This document shows positions 16,779 through 26,506 of a stretch of 64,000 nt of DNA, piece after piece. A model generated the notes under the pieces. It worked only from the letters and a program-made list of their open reading frames with translations. It was not told where the DNA came from and did no database searches. How positions within the stretch are numbered: the first letter of the stretch is position 1; each line of letters opens with the position of its first letter. The DNA lies in the NCBI RefSeq assembly GCF_022569295.1, contig NZ_JAKFIA010000002.1, positions 186,001 to 250,000 on the forward strand, in the 5' to 3' direction. The translations under genes were made by a program, and so were the position numbers. Source of the stretch: Pedomonas mirosovicensis (GTDB lineage Bacteria > Pseudomonadota > Alphaproteobacteria > Sphingomonadales > Sphingomonadaceae).

Positions 16779-19032
16779 TCACCCCCCCTTGATGGGAATG
16801 ATGCCCCCCTGCTCGGCCAGCATGCTTCGCAACTCCGCATAGCGCCGGTAATCGCGCGCCAGCCTGGAGTCGGCCCGGCGCAGCAGGCGGGCGACGGCCG
16901 GATCAGGGGCCGCCTCGGCGCTTGCCACGGCCGGCTGGCGCGCTTCCTGCAGCAGGGCACGCAGGGTCTTCTCCGTCTCGCGCACCTCGGTCAATGCGGT
17001 TTGCAGCCGGGGGCCGCGAATATCGGGCGTGTCCTCGACAATCCGCTCCAGCCCTGCCAGCCGGCGGTTGGCATCCCGGAGCCTGGCAGTCGCATAAGCG
17101 CGCCACTCACGCGGGATATCGTGGTTGTCGCCGTCCCGCGCGGCGGCGATGGCGCGCTCCAGCGCCGTTGCTGTCCGGTGCGCGGAGACAAGCGCGGCGT
17201 TGAACGTCTTGCGCTCCCTGGCTCGATCATTCAGCTCGTCAGCCCGTTCCGCCGCGTGCTGCCGACCCGCGCGCAGCGCCTCTCGGATGGCCGTGGCCTG
17301 GGATTGCACCTCGCCGAACGCGGCGGATATTTCCGCCAGCTTCTGGCTTGCGGCCATGGCATTGGCCGGCGCCTCTTCCGCCCTGGCCGCCAGGCGCAGG
17401 CGCTGATAGGCCGCCTTCATCAGCTCATGGGCGGTGGCGGCAGTACCCATGAGCTGGGCGGGCGCAGCCCGGTCATCGTCGGCCAGCAGCTTTTCCAGAA
17501 GCTGGAAATTGGCATTGCCGTTGGTCAGCAGCTTATCCGCCGTCTCCGCATAGCCGGCAATGCTGATCCGCCAGGCCTCCTGCAGGGCTGCGCGCACCGC
17601 GCGGCTCTGTTCATTCAACACGGTCAGGAACGAGGCGCTCGTCGGTTTGCGCCGCGCCAGATCCGGCGCGGCGTAAAGGGCCTCCATCTCGGCGAGGGCC
17701 TTTGCCGCCCGCCCTGCCGCCTGCCGCAATGCCGTCACCCGCGCGGCAGGCCACGCAAGCGCCTTGGCCTCGCTGATCTGTGCATCAATGTGCTTTGCCG
17801 TGTCGCGCGCCGTCGCCAGCTCATGCTCCAGCAGAAGGAGAGGCGCGGACAACTGCTGCGGCGCCGCTTCATTTCCCGAGGATGGCAAGCCGCCTGCCAG
17901 CATTTCCATGCCGGCGCCCCCCGCCCGCTCGGGCAGGAACTCCCTGTCGTGAGAGAGAGCCAGGAGAATGCCGCCCGCCATTGCCACCCCGCCGAGGCAG
18001 GGCAGGGCCATCTGCCCGAACAGGCCGGCTCGGAAGCGCCGAGGCGACGCGGCAGCCGCATTCTCCACCGGCACCAGGCTGGCGCGGGGCCTCTCCTCGG
18101 AGGCTGGCCGGGAAATCGGCGCGGGCGGGCCCGCCTTAAGGGCCGTGGCCTCCGGCTCGGCCTGGCTTGGCGCAGGCGTTTCTGGCCACGCCTCGCACCA
18201 CTGGCGGATGCTCTGGGGCCGGTCTGCTGGAATGCAGGCGAGCGCCGAGACGATCGCCCCCAGGAAAGCCGGGCTGTACTGCCCGGCACAGGAGGATGGC
18301 ATCTGCACATCGCCAACGCGCGTGATCGCCTCCGGCGGCGGCGCGCCCGTCACGCAATGATAGAGAACAGCGCCAAGGGAGTAGATGTCGCTCCACGGCC
18401 CTGGTTCGGCGACGGGCACCAGCAGCTCGATGGGACTGTAGGCCGTGTTCCGGTCCTCCTCCCACGCGTGGGAAGCAAATCCGCCCGCAAAACCAGTCAG
18501 CGCCAGGCGGCGCTGCTGGCGCAAGATCACGTCCGGGTGGATTCGCAAATGGCAGATGCCCGCTTCGTGCAGCTGCCCTAGCGCCATGACCATGGGCCGG
18601 AACAGAGAAAGCAACCGTTCCTCGGATTGCCGGTGCCCCAGCTCCAGTTCGGAGGACAGCGGCACGCCCCCTGGCGCTCCAGCACCATGTAGGCGGTGCC
18701 CGCGTGGGCAAAGACGGTTCGCACGCATGGCAGGTTGGGCAGTGGGCGGGAGGCGCTGAGACCGGCAAGGGCCGCGCCCTGCATGAGAAAGGTCTCCTTG
18801 CCCGCATCGAAATCTTTGGCTGCCGCGCCGTTTCTCGCGCTGACCGTGCCATCGGGGTGGCGCAGGCCAAGGCTAGGGGGAAATATTCCTGCAGAAGCAG
18901 GCCCTCGCCCGTCGCCACGTGGCAGGCCACGTAGAGAACGGCCTCTTCGCTGACGCTGGCCACAGCGTCCACTCTCCAGTCGCGCACGATTGCGCCGACA
19001 GGCAAGGTCTGGACGCAAACGGCCAGAGTCAT
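16779..19032 (-). CDS. Membrane-anchored pseudokinase with coiled-coil region (two frameshifts)
   Basis: Coding runs through three frames: ATG at 19032 to about 18880, then to about 18670, then to 16779. Each break is a five-base C/G run (18876-18880, 18667-18671) repaired by one extra base, giving 751 residues. The N-terminal 270 residues align with bacterial Ser/Thr kinases of the EYFP subclass (LLLQEYFP, GTAYMVLE, SDIYSLGAVLYHCVTG). The catalytic residues are missing: the usual AIKEYFP lysine is Gln, the HRDxKPDN loop reads HLRIHPDV, and DFG reads TGF. A linker, one membrane helix (LPCLGGVAMAGGILLALS) and about 400 helical residues follow. It is likely a scaffold or sensor rather than an enzyme. 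Confidence 0.7.
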
Positions 19033-19145
19033 GACATCACCCCTGTTCCAAGGCTTGTTTCCAAGCGTGGCACAGGGGAGAAACGATTGGGCGCAGGGCC
19101 GGTTGCGGAAAAGCCCCGACCCTCACGCGATCAGGCCCAGCGCGA

Positions 19146-20372
19146 TCAGTTCGGCTCGACGAGGGCCGAGTAAACCAGCGTCCGCAGCTCCCGCCGCACC
19201 GGATAGGTGGAGGAGGGAATAAGCTGGGTCATGAAGAGGACGGCCATGTCCTCCTTCGGGTCGACCCAGAAATAGGTGCTGGCCATGCCGCCCCAGAAGT
19301 AATCGCCCGCGCTGCCCGGCAGCAGCGTGCGCGCCGGGTCCATGGTAACGGCAAAGCCAAGGCCGAAGCCGACCCCCGCATAGGCGGACTCGCTGAACAT
19401 GGATTGGGAGAGGCTCTGGATATCCTTGCCCTCGGGCAGATGGTTCGCCGTCATCAGCTCGATCGTCTTGGGGGCGAGCAGGCGCGCGCCCTCATACTGG
19501 CCGCCCTGCAGGAGCATCCGGCAAAAGCGCAGGTAGTCCTCGGTTGTCGAGACCAGTCCGCCGCCGCCGCTGGCCATGACCGGCGGCGACAAATAGGGAC
19601 TGGAGGCCGGGTCGTCATACAATGAGAAGCCGCCTTCCGGCGCTACCTGATAACAGGCCGCCAGCCGTTCGGCCTGGCCGGGTTTCACGGCAAAGCCGGT
19701 GTCCTTCATGCCGAGCGGGTCCAAAATCCGCTCCTGCACCACATCCTCGAAGGGTTTGCCCGCGATCCTGCCCACCAGATATCCCAGCACATCGGTCGAT
19801 ACCGAATAGTTCCAGGCCGTGCCGGGGGAGAATTCCAGCGGCAGGCGCGTGAGCGCGCCAATCATCTCCTCCAGGGGCATGGTCAGGGCGATCTCGCCGA
19901 CGCCGAGCGCCCGGTAAGCCGCATCAACCGGCGTGCGCTGCTGGAAACCATAGGTGAGGCCCGAGGTATGGCGCAGCAGATCAACCATCTGCATCGGCCG
20001 CTCCGGCGCGCGGGTGCGGAAGGCGCCCTGCGCGCCATCCTCATAGACGCCCAGCCCTTCCCATTCAGGGATAAAGCGGTGCACCGGGTCGTCCAGCGCC
20101 ACCAGCCCCTCCTCCACCAGCATCAGGAAGGCGACGCTGGCGATAGGCTTGGTCATGGAATAGATGCGGTAGAGGGTGTCCCCGGCCAGCGGCTTGCCCC
20201 GCTCCACATCGGCCAGCCCGAGGCGGCTGCGGTGCACCACCTCGCCGTGGCGATAGATCAGTGTCTCGGCGCACGGTAGGCGGCCGGTATCGATGTATCG
20301 GGTCTGCAGGAACCGGTCCAAACGCGCCAGCCGCTGCGTACAAAATCCCATGCGTGTGGCCCGTTGGCTCAT
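19146..20372 (-). CDS. Serine hydrolase, class C beta-lactamase family
   Basis: 408 residues from the ATG at 20372, with AGGGG 8 bases upstream. The fold of esterase EstB/class C beta-lactamases is shown by the SxxK nucleophile motif in YRIYSMTKPIASVAF, the Tyr motif in WNYSVSTDVLGYLV, and glycine-rich DYFWGGMASTYFWVDP near the C-terminus in place of KTG. There is no signal peptide, so it is probably a cytoplasmic esterase or carboxylesterase rather than a drug-resistance enzyme. It stands alone. Confidence 0.85.
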   Translation of the reverse strand: MSQRATRMGFCTQRLARLDRFLQTRYIDTGRLPCAETLIYRHGEVVHRSRLGLADVERGKPLAGDTLYRIYSMTKPIASVAFLMLVEEGLVALDDPVHRFIPEWEGLGVYEDGAQGAFRTRAPERPMQMVDLLRHTSGLTYGFQQRTPVDAAYRALGVGEIALTMPLEEMIGALTRLPLEFSPGTAWNYSVSTDVLGYLVGRIAGKPFEDVVQERILDPLGMKDTGFAVKPGQAERLAACYQVAPEGGFSLYDDPASSPYLSPPVMASGGGGLVSTTEDYLRFCRMLLQGGQYEGARLLAPKTIELMTANHLPEGKDIQSLSQSMFSESAYAGVGFGLGFAVTMDPARTLLPGSAGDYFWGGMASTYFWVDPKEDMAVLFMTQLIPSSTYPVRRELRTLVYSALVEPN

Positions 20373-20622
20373 CGAATTTCCCCTTACGCCGCCTGGCGCC
20401 TGCGCCCCTCCCCGCACCGAAGCCGGAGAGACACAAGGCATCCTGCCGTATCTCCGGTCGTTAAACAGCGGGTTCCTGCTTGTCGAGAGGCAAGCCGGAA
20501 TCCGCCGGCCCCTGAGCGCGCCGGATTTTCCGTCCTCTTTCTTGCCCCAGGGGAGACCATTCGATAAATCCTTTTAATTCGATAAGTTCATTTCTTCCTC
20601 CTCAAGTGCGGAGCGTTTCATC

Positions 20623-21337
20623 GTGCGCTGGTATTCCATCATGGGTGCGGCGGCCCTTATTGTCGCGGGGATGGCCACCGCCATCATGGGGGAATTCCCC
20701 CTGCCCCGGCAGGCGGCGGACACCTTGTCCGGCGTGCCCTCGGTGATCGACGGCGATACGCTGGAAGTGCGCGGCACGCGCATTCGCCTGCACGGCATTG
20801 ACGCGCCTGAGTCACGCCAGCTCTGCCAGGTTGGGGGGACGGTCCGTGCGTTGCGGCCAGGCGGCGGCACTGGCGCTGGATGAGCTCATCAGCCACCGCC
20901 CGGTTGCCTGCGAGCCAAAGGACAAGGATCGCTACGGCCGCATCGTTGCCATTTGCAAGCTGGGCACGACCGATCTCAACGGCTGGATGGTGATGCAAGG
21001 CCACGCCCTCGCTTATCGCACCTACGCCAAGGATTACGTGCCCCAGGAAGCCGAGGCTCGCCGGGCCAGGCGCGGCGTCTGGGCCGGATCATTCGACTAC
21101 CCATGGGACTGGCGGCGCGGCAAGCGCAGCGCGCAGCCCGAAGCCGCCCCGGTGCAAACGGTGACGGCAGGCGACTGCCCGATCAAGGGCAATATCACCG
21201 CCAAGGGCCAGAAGATTTATCACACGCCCGCCAGCCCCTGGTACGACCGCACCGGCATCAACACATCCAAAGGTGAGCGCTGGTTCTGCACCGAGCAGGA
21301 GGCGCAGGCCGCCGGCTGGCGCCCCGCGCAGTACTGA
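20623..21337 (+). CDS. SNase-like nuclease with C-terminal sunset domain (frameshifted)
   Basis: A GTG at 20623 starts a membrane/signal segment (IMGAAALIVAGMATAI) and the thermonuclease core SVIDGDTLEVRGTRIRLHGI, then DAPESRQLC. The frame then breaks at a run of six G (20833-20838); removing one G joins it to RSVRCGQAAALALDELI and KDKDRYGRIVAICKLG, giving 237 residues. Catalytic Arg, Glu (DAPE) and Arg (RYGR) are all present. The last 55 residues (CPIKGNITAKGQKIYH, KGERWFCTEQEAQAAGW) are a sunset domain, often fused to SNases. It would be a secreted or membrane-tethered nuclease. Confidence 0.8.
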
Positions 21338-21392
21338 ATTTCACATTTTATTGCAGGGGCCCAATTCTACCCTAGTCTGTTCCCCTGTAGGC

Positions 21393-22025
21393 TCAGCGCC
21401 GCCGCAGGATGACCGAGAGGTTGTTGGCGGGCATCTCGACCACTTCCACGAGATCGAGCCCGTGGCGCGCGGCGAGATCGAGCACGTCTTCCAGGTTTCG
21501 CACGCCCCATGCCGGGTTGCGCGCCTGCAGGCTGGCGTCGAACTCGGCGTTGCTCGGCGCGGTGTGCTGGCCGCCACGCTTGTAGGGACCATAGAGGCAA
21601 AGCACGCCACCGGGCGGCAGCAGCCGTTCCGCCCCCTGCATCAGCGCTTGCGTTGCCGCCCACGGGCTGATGTGGATCATGTTGATGCAAACGATCGCAT
21701 CCGCCCGGTCGACGGGCCAGGGCTCTTGCGTCACGTCGAGCGCGAGCGCCGGGCGCACGTTGGCGAGACCCGCATCCCGCACCCACGCATTGATGGACGC
21801 GTGGCAGGCGGTGTTCGGGTCGCTCGGCTGCCAGATGAGACCCGGCAGATGGGCGGCGAAGTGGGCCACGTGCTGGCCGGTGCCGCTGGCGATTTCCAGC
21901 ACCAGTCCACCGTGCGGCAGCACCAGTCCGGCGTGCGGCAGCGCGCGGCGCAGCACATCGAGGATGGGGCCCTTGTTGCGCTCCGCCGCCGGGGCGATCT
22001 GGCGTTCGTCTCCCATTTCCGGCAT
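21393..22025 (-). CDS. DUF938 SAM-dependent methyltransferase
   Basis: 210 residues from the ATG at 22025, preceded by GGGGAG. The SAM-binding motif is LVLEIASGTGQHVAHFA. The family signatures AAERNKGPI at the start, WQPSDPN, NMIHISPW and LYGPYKRGG are those of DUF938, a class I methyltransferase family of unknown substrate. It is the last gene of an aldolase/aminotransferase/methyltransferase operon, 11 bases after the aminotransferase stop. Confidence 0.9.
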   Translation of the reverse strand: MPEMGDERQIAPAAERNKGPILDVLRRALPHAGLVLPHGGLVLEIASGTGQHVAHFAAHLPGLIWQPSDPNTACHASINAWVRDAGLANVRPALALDVTQEPWPVDRADAIVCINMIHISPWAATQALMQGAERLLPPGGVLCLYGPYKRGGQHTAPSNAEFDASLQARNPAWGVRNLEDVLDLAARHGLDLVEVVEMPANNLSVILRRR

Positions 22026-22036
22026 GGTCTCCCCTC

Positions 22037-23224
22037 TCACGACAGGAACGGGCGCAGCCGCTCCATCGCCGCGCGCAGCACATCGGGCGAGCGGCAGAAG
22101 CACAGGCGCACGAAACTCTCCGAGCCTTTGCCGAAGAAAACTCCCGGCGCAAGGCCCACCTGCGTGGCGTTCAAAATATCAAGGCATGCGGCCCGGCTGT
22201 CTGCCATGCCGTCGATCTCAAAGAACACGTACATCGCCGCCGTCGGCCGGGCGCGCAGGCGCACGCGCGGCATTTGCTCCAGCGCGTCGCACACGATCTC
22301 CATGCCCTCCTGACAATAGCGGTTCATGTGGGCAACGAACCCTTCACCCTCGCGGATGGCGGCGATGCCTGCGTGCTGCAAAAAGGTCGTGGTGCCGCTG
22401 GTGGTGTATTGCACCATCATGGCGAGGCGCGGGGCAAGCGAGGGCGGGTGCACCAGCCAGCCCAACCGCCAGCCAGTCATAGCCCACGCCTTGGAGAAGC
22501 TGTTGATGACCAGCACCCGGTCTTCCGGCTCGCAAATGTCGAGGATGGTATCGCCCGCCGTCCGCCCGAAAACGAGGCGATAGTAAACCTCATCCGCGAT
22601 GAGCCAGATGCCGCGCTGGCGGGCGAAGGCGAGCAGCGCCTGTTGCACGCCCAGCGGAATCATCGCCCCTGTCGGGTTGCCGGGCGAGGCATAGAAAATC
22701 GCCTTTGTGCGCCCATCGCACGCGGCGGCGACCTTCTCCAGATCGAGCGCCCAGCCCGCATCATCGAGGTCCATTCGCACCGAGCGGACCTCTCCGCCGA
22801 GCAGCCGGGTGATGCCGCCGATGTTCGGCCACACGGGATCGATGACGACGATGTTGTCCCCCGGCTCCAGCACCAGTTGCACGGCAAGCATGATAGCAGG
22901 CATGCCGCCGGACGTAACGGTGATCCGCTCTGGCCCGATGGCCGTGCTGGAGAGGCGGGTGTGATAGTCCGCCAGCGTTTGGCGGAGCTCGGGAATGCCG
23001 TTCTGGTAGGTGTAGAACACATGCCCGTCGCGGATGGCCTGCGCCACCGCCTCGCCCACGAAGGCGGGCGTCTGCAAATCGCCCTCGCCGAACCACAGCG
23101 GCAGCACGTCGGTCTTGTCGAACGCCTGCTTGGCGATATTAGCGATGTTGTCGAGCGAAATGGCCGCCACGTGCGGGGCGATGCCCGCCAGCGCGCTATT
23201 GTTGCTGTCCGTCCTGTCCGTCAT
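22037..23224 (-). CDS. PLP-dependent class I/II aminotransferase
   Basis: 395 residues of fold type I. Recognisable are LWFGEGDLQTP, YTYQNGIPELRQ, YASPGNPTG with the PLP-binding Asn, ADEVYYRL and the Schiff-base lysine in INSFSKAWAMTGWRLGW. It transfers an amino group between an amino acid and a 2-oxoacid; specificity is not readable. The ATG overlaps the aldolase stop (ATGA), so translation is coupled and the enzyme may amine or deamine a product of that aldolase. Confidence 0.9.
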   Translation of the reverse strand: MTDRTDSNNSALAGIAPHVAAISLDNIANIAKQAFDKTDVLPLWFGEGDLQTPAFVGEAVAQAIRDGHVFYTYQNGIPELRQTLADYHTRLSSTAIGPERITVTSGGMPAIMLAVQLVLEPGDNIVVIDPVWPNIGGITRLLGGEVRSVRMDLDDAGWALDLEKVAAACDGRTKAIFYASPGNPTGAMIPLGVQQALLAFARQRGIWLIADEVYYRLVFGRTAGDTILDICEPEDRVLVINSFSKAWAMTGWRLGWLVHPPSLAPRLAMMVQYTTSGTTTFLQHAGIAAIREGEGFVAHMNRYCQEGMEIVCDALEQMPRVRLRARPTAAMYVFFEIDGMADSRAACLDILNATQVGLAPGVFFGKGSESFVRLCFCRSPDVLRAAMERLRPFLS

Positions 23225-23958
23225 TCCGGCTCCCCTCCAAACACCATCCGCACGGCGGCGAACCCCTGCCGCAAGAGGCTGGCGTCATCCGCCGCGATCA
23301 CCAGCTGAAACCCTTCGGCCGCGCGCCTGCGCGCCGCCTCCACGTGGGGCGTGTAGAGGCCGCAAGCAACGTCCGCTGCCGCGCAGGCCTCGCGGATATG
23401 CCGGATCGCGTTCTCCAGCCCGGCCCCGCTGTCGCCAAGCGAGAGCGCAAGATCGCCCGCGCCGATGAACACCATGTCGATGCCCGGCGTCGCGGCGATG
23501 GCCGCCGCGTTGGCAAGGCCTTCCGCCGTCTCGATCATCACGCACACCAGCGTCTCGGCCCGGCTGCGCTCGATATAGCCTATCATGTCCCGCAGCGGCC
23601 GGATGCCGCCGCCGCTGCGCGTCCCCTCCGGCGGATAGCGTGAGGCAGAAACCGCCTGCGCCGCCTCCGCCGCCGTGTCGACCAGCGGCACGATGATACC
23701 GGTTGCCCCCGCATCCAGCGCTGCGCCGATCAACTCGGGCCGGTTGCGGGCCACCCGCACCAGCACCGGGCACGCCCCCGCCTGGCCGATGGCCCATTCA
23801 AGGGTCGTGCGCTCCCACAGGCCGTGCTGGGCATCGAGCACCAGCACATCCGGCCGGCTCTCCGCCGCCAGTTCGGCGACGGCGGGCGAGCCGAGGCTGA
23901 GCCACAGGCCCGCCGTTGCCTCGCCGACTCGCCACCTGGATGCAAGGCTGCCGCTCAT
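23221..23958 (-). CDS. HpcH/HpaI-family aldolase
   Basis: 245 residues from the ATG at 23958. It is a class II 2-oxo-acid aldolase (TIM barrel). Evidence includes LDAQHGLWE with the catalytic His, VRVARNRPELI with the substrate Arg, GATGIIVPLVDTAAEA, and the metal Glu/Asp in MIETAEGL and FIGAGDLALSLG. The family splits or condenses 2-oxo acids with aldehydes, for example 4-hydroxy-2-oxoheptanedioate or 2-keto-3-deoxy sugars. It is first in a three-gene operon. Confidence 0.9.
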   Translation of the reverse strand: MSGSLASRWRVGEATAGLWLSLGSPAVAELAAESRPDVLVLDAQHGLWERTTLEWAIGQAGACPVLVRVARNRPELIGAALDAGATGIIVPLVDTAAEAAQAVSASRYPPEGTRSGGGIRPLRDMIGYIERSRAETLVCVMIETAEGLANAAAIAATPGIDMVFIGAGDLALSLGDSGAGLENAIRHIREACAAADVACGLYTPHVEAARRRAAEGFQLVIAADDASLLRQGFAAVRMVFGGEPE

Positions 23959-24158
23959 CCGCTCATTCCCTCCCCCCTTGGTCTGTCTTCTGCCACGGCG
24001 TCGGATGTTTTTCCCGCCGTGATTCGCCTTCCAGACAAATAGTTGTAAAACATGGTCGCATATATCGGCCGAACGCTGCAAACCTATAGGGTAGAGCAGG
24101 CTGAAGGCCGTTTGCGTCTTGCCATGTGTTACTGGCAAGGAAACAGGGGAGAAGACCT

Positions 24159-25367
24159 ATGGAAACCGGTTCCGCGCACTCTACAACCGATGCCGGTCTG
24201 GTGAGTCGGGCGAAGAGCTTGCTGCTGCGCCCGGACCCCGAGTGGGATCGGATCGACCTTGAGCCGACAACCATCCGCCAGATTTACCGCGCCCATGTGA
24301 TACCGCTGGCGGCCATTCCTGCGATCGCAGGGTTTCTGGGCTCCGTGGTATTCGGCTTCTCCGCCCTTGGGATGACTTATCACCCATCGGTTGGCAGCGC
24401 GCTCATCATTGCTGTTGTCCATTATTTGCTGACGCTCATCGGCGTTTATGCAATGGCGCTGATTATCGACGGCCTTGCCCCGACCTTCCACGGCACCCGC
24501 AACCGCGTGCAGGCCTTCAAGGTTGCGGCCTATTCCGCCACGGCGGGCTGGGTTTCGGGAATTTTCCTGCTGCTGCCACCCCTGTCCATCCTGTCGGTCC
24601 TGGGTTTTTACAGCCTCTACCTTCTCTATGTCGGCCTGCCCCCGCTGATGAAGGTCCAGCGGGAAAAAGCCCGGGTTTACATCGTCGTCACAGCCATCGC
24701 GGGGATGGTCGTCTGGTACATCATCGTCGCGCTGACCATGCCTGTTGCTGGTCTGCTCGGCGCGCACCGAAGCATGGGCACGCTGACCGTCGCCGGGGTG
24801 GGCACGGTCGACATGGACGAACTCGCCGAACCTGCCAAAAGGGCGGAAGCCGTTTTTGAGGAACTGGCGGAAGCACCGGCCCCGGCGGATAGGGATGACG
24901 CAGCGCCGGAAATGCCTGCTGCCCTTCCCTTCGGCCCGGCCCGGCTGGAGGCATTTCTGCCTTCCACCTTCGCCGGGCTGGAGCGCACCGAAATGCAAAC
25001 CGCCTCGGGCACTGAGCAAGGCCTCGGTTCGTTCGCCAGCGCCCGCTATGAAAACGACGACAGCAGCGCGTCCGTGAAGATTACCGACATGGCGGGCATG
25101 GGCGGCCTGGCGGCTCTCGGCTCAGCCCTCAATGTCGTCTCAAGCCGCACGACCGAAACCGGGTACGAGCGCATCGGCAAGGTGGATGGCCGCCTGACCA
25201 CGGAACGCTGGAACCAGGCTGACCGCAGCGGTCATTACAGCGTCATCGTCGCCAACCGTTTTGTCATTGAGGCCGAGGCCAACGGCATCAACATGAACGA
25301 CCTGAAAAAGGTTATCTCCCGTATCGACCTTGGCGCTCTTGAGCAGCTTGCCTCCAACCAAAAATAG
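24159..25367 (+). CDS. Yip1-family membrane protein with soluble C-terminal domain
   Basis: 402 residues from the ATG at 24159, with AGGGGAG upstream. Residues 1-190 carry the Yip1 domain: GLVSRAKSLLLRPDPEWDRI, then five hydrophobic helices (IPLAAIPAIAGFLGSVVFGF, LIIAVVHYLLTLIGVYAMAL and others). The remaining 210 residues are soluble, with a beta-rich section ending KVISRIDLGALEQL. Yip1 members are bacterial inner-membrane proteins of poorly known role. It stands alone and converges on the Skp-like gene. Confidence 0.85.
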   Translation: METGSAHSTTDAGLVSRAKSLLLRPDPEWDRIDLEPTTIRQIYRAHVIPLAAIPAIAGFLGSVVFGFSALGMTYHPSVGSALIIAVVHYLLTLIGVYAMALIIDGLAPTFHGTRNRVQAFKVAAYSATAGWVSGIFLLLPPLSILSVLGFYSLYLLYVGLPPLMKVQREKARVYIVVTAIAGMVVWYIIVALTMPVAGLLGAHRSMGTLTVAGVGTVDMDELAEPAKRAEAVFEELAEAPAPADRDDAAPEMPAALPFGPARLEAFLPSTFAGLERTEMQTASGTEQGLGSFASARYENDDSSASVKITDMAGMGGLAALGSALNVVSSRTTETGYERIGKVDGRLTTERWNQADRSGHYSVIVANRFVIEAEANGINMNDLKKVISRIDLGALEQLASNQK

Positions 25368-25491
25368 CCTCAGCCGTTCAGAGGTCGCAGGGCCGGCCGC
25401 GTATATGGCGCAGGCATCATGCTGACGGCAGGGGAGCAGGAAAACACCGCAGACCGGCGGAATTTCTCAAGGCTCCTTACCGGCACGAGCT

Positions 25492-26021
25492 TCATGGAAT
25501 GGCGACGGTTGTCAGTATGGCGTTCATCTCCTGCGTCACGGCGCTGGTAATATCCATGGCGTTGTTCCACCCATAGGTGGTGTCGCGTTCCATCACGAAG
25601 CTGCAGGCGTTGCGCGTGATAACGCGGCTGAGGGCCTGGTTGAGAGCATTGTCGACCTGCTGCTGCCCATGCGCCTGCGCCGCGATAAACCGCGTATTCA
25701 GCTCTTTCTCCAGCTGTTGCACCTGCCGATCAAGCACCGCCTTCCGGCGCTGGTATTCGATAGGCGCAATCCTGTCTTGCCGAACATCAAGAGCATGGCG
25801 CTGCTCATCGAGCGCCGCACGGTGTTTGGCAAGTTCGGTGGACAGCAAGTCCTTCTTCTTCTTCAATTCCGCATTCAGGGATTGGCTGGCGCGCGAGGCG
25901 TTGACCGCGCTGACGCGCGACAGCAGGCACACGCCCTTTATCGGAGGCCCGAAGGTTTGCGCGGCAACCGGGGGGGTGCACAAATCACCAGTAAGGCGGC
26001 TATGAACTTCGTCAAACGCAT
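25492..26021 (-). CDS. OmpH/Skp-like periplasmic chaperone (frameshifted)
   Basis: The ATG at 26021 gives a signal peptide MRLTKFIAALLVICA that breaks at a seven-G run (25970-25976 on the given strand). One extra base continues into VAAQTFGPPIKGVCLLSRVS and the rest, 176 residues in all. The mature protein has the OmpH layout: a short beta start, a long charged coiled coil (LNAELKKKKDLLSTELAKHR, RRKAVLDRQVQQLEKELNTR) and a C-terminal beta segment ending ILTTVAIP. Skp trimers carry unfolded outer-membrane proteins. It is the last gene behind the autotransporter, so it probably escorts that adhesin. Confidence 0.75.
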
Positions 26022-26040
26022 AACGCAGGCCCTTGCATAA

Positions 26041-26474
26041 TCATTCGGCCGCGGCGACCCGGTCCGCGCAGGATTGATCCTTCCAGACGACTTCCGAGAC
26101 GACGACATCGTACTTGCCCGGCAACCGGACAAACCGAATTTCCATCCGGCACCGCTGACGCTCCGTGCTCCCCGGCGCCGCCGGAAAGAACAGGACATAA
26201 TTCCAGCGCCGCGTGATCCCCTCCCCGAAATGCGGCGGGCCAATCAGATTATAGATGCTGAACTTGTCGATACCCGGCGTGATGAGCCGCACCGTCTTCG
26301 GGTCGACCGTCACGCCGGTTTTTTGTGCTCGCCCGCCTTCTCGGGGAAGGCGTCGGGGTCAACCTTGGCGACATAGGTCGATGGCGAGGATGCCGGGGCA
26401 TCCTGGGCGACAGCCGCAGCGCTGGTCAGGCCAAGACCTGAGAGCAGCGGAAGAACGAGGAACCTGGCGTACAT
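26041..26474 (-). CDS. BamE/SmpA-OmlA-like outer-membrane assembly protein (frameshifted)
   Basis: The ATG at 26474, with AGGAGAG upstream, gives a signal peptide (FLVLPLLSGLGLTSAAAVAQ) and continues to a six-T run (26319-26324). One added base joins it to TGVTVDPKTVRLITPGIDKF and YNLIGPPHFGEGITRRWNY, for 144 residues. The IDKFSIYNLIGPPHFGEG and WNYVLFF block is the BamE/SmpA-OmlA core, which helps the BAM complex insert outer-membrane barrels. No lipobox is seen. It begins 32 bases after the adhesin stop and ends 19 bases before the Skp-like start. Confidence 0.7.
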
Positions 26475-26506
26475 GGCGCTCTCCTAACTTTACAGGTGCG
26501 GGCAGG

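Noticed and set aside
19146-20372. Antibiotic-resistance beta-lactamase
   Set aside because: SxxK and the Tyr motif are present but there is no signal peptide and the KTG box is altered; an esterase-type family member is more likely.
25970-26324. Phase variation of the adhesin helper genes by homopolymer slippage
   Set aside because: The runs are short (six and seven bases) and the same kind of break occurs in an unrelated nuclease and pseudokinase, so sequence error is the simpler reading.
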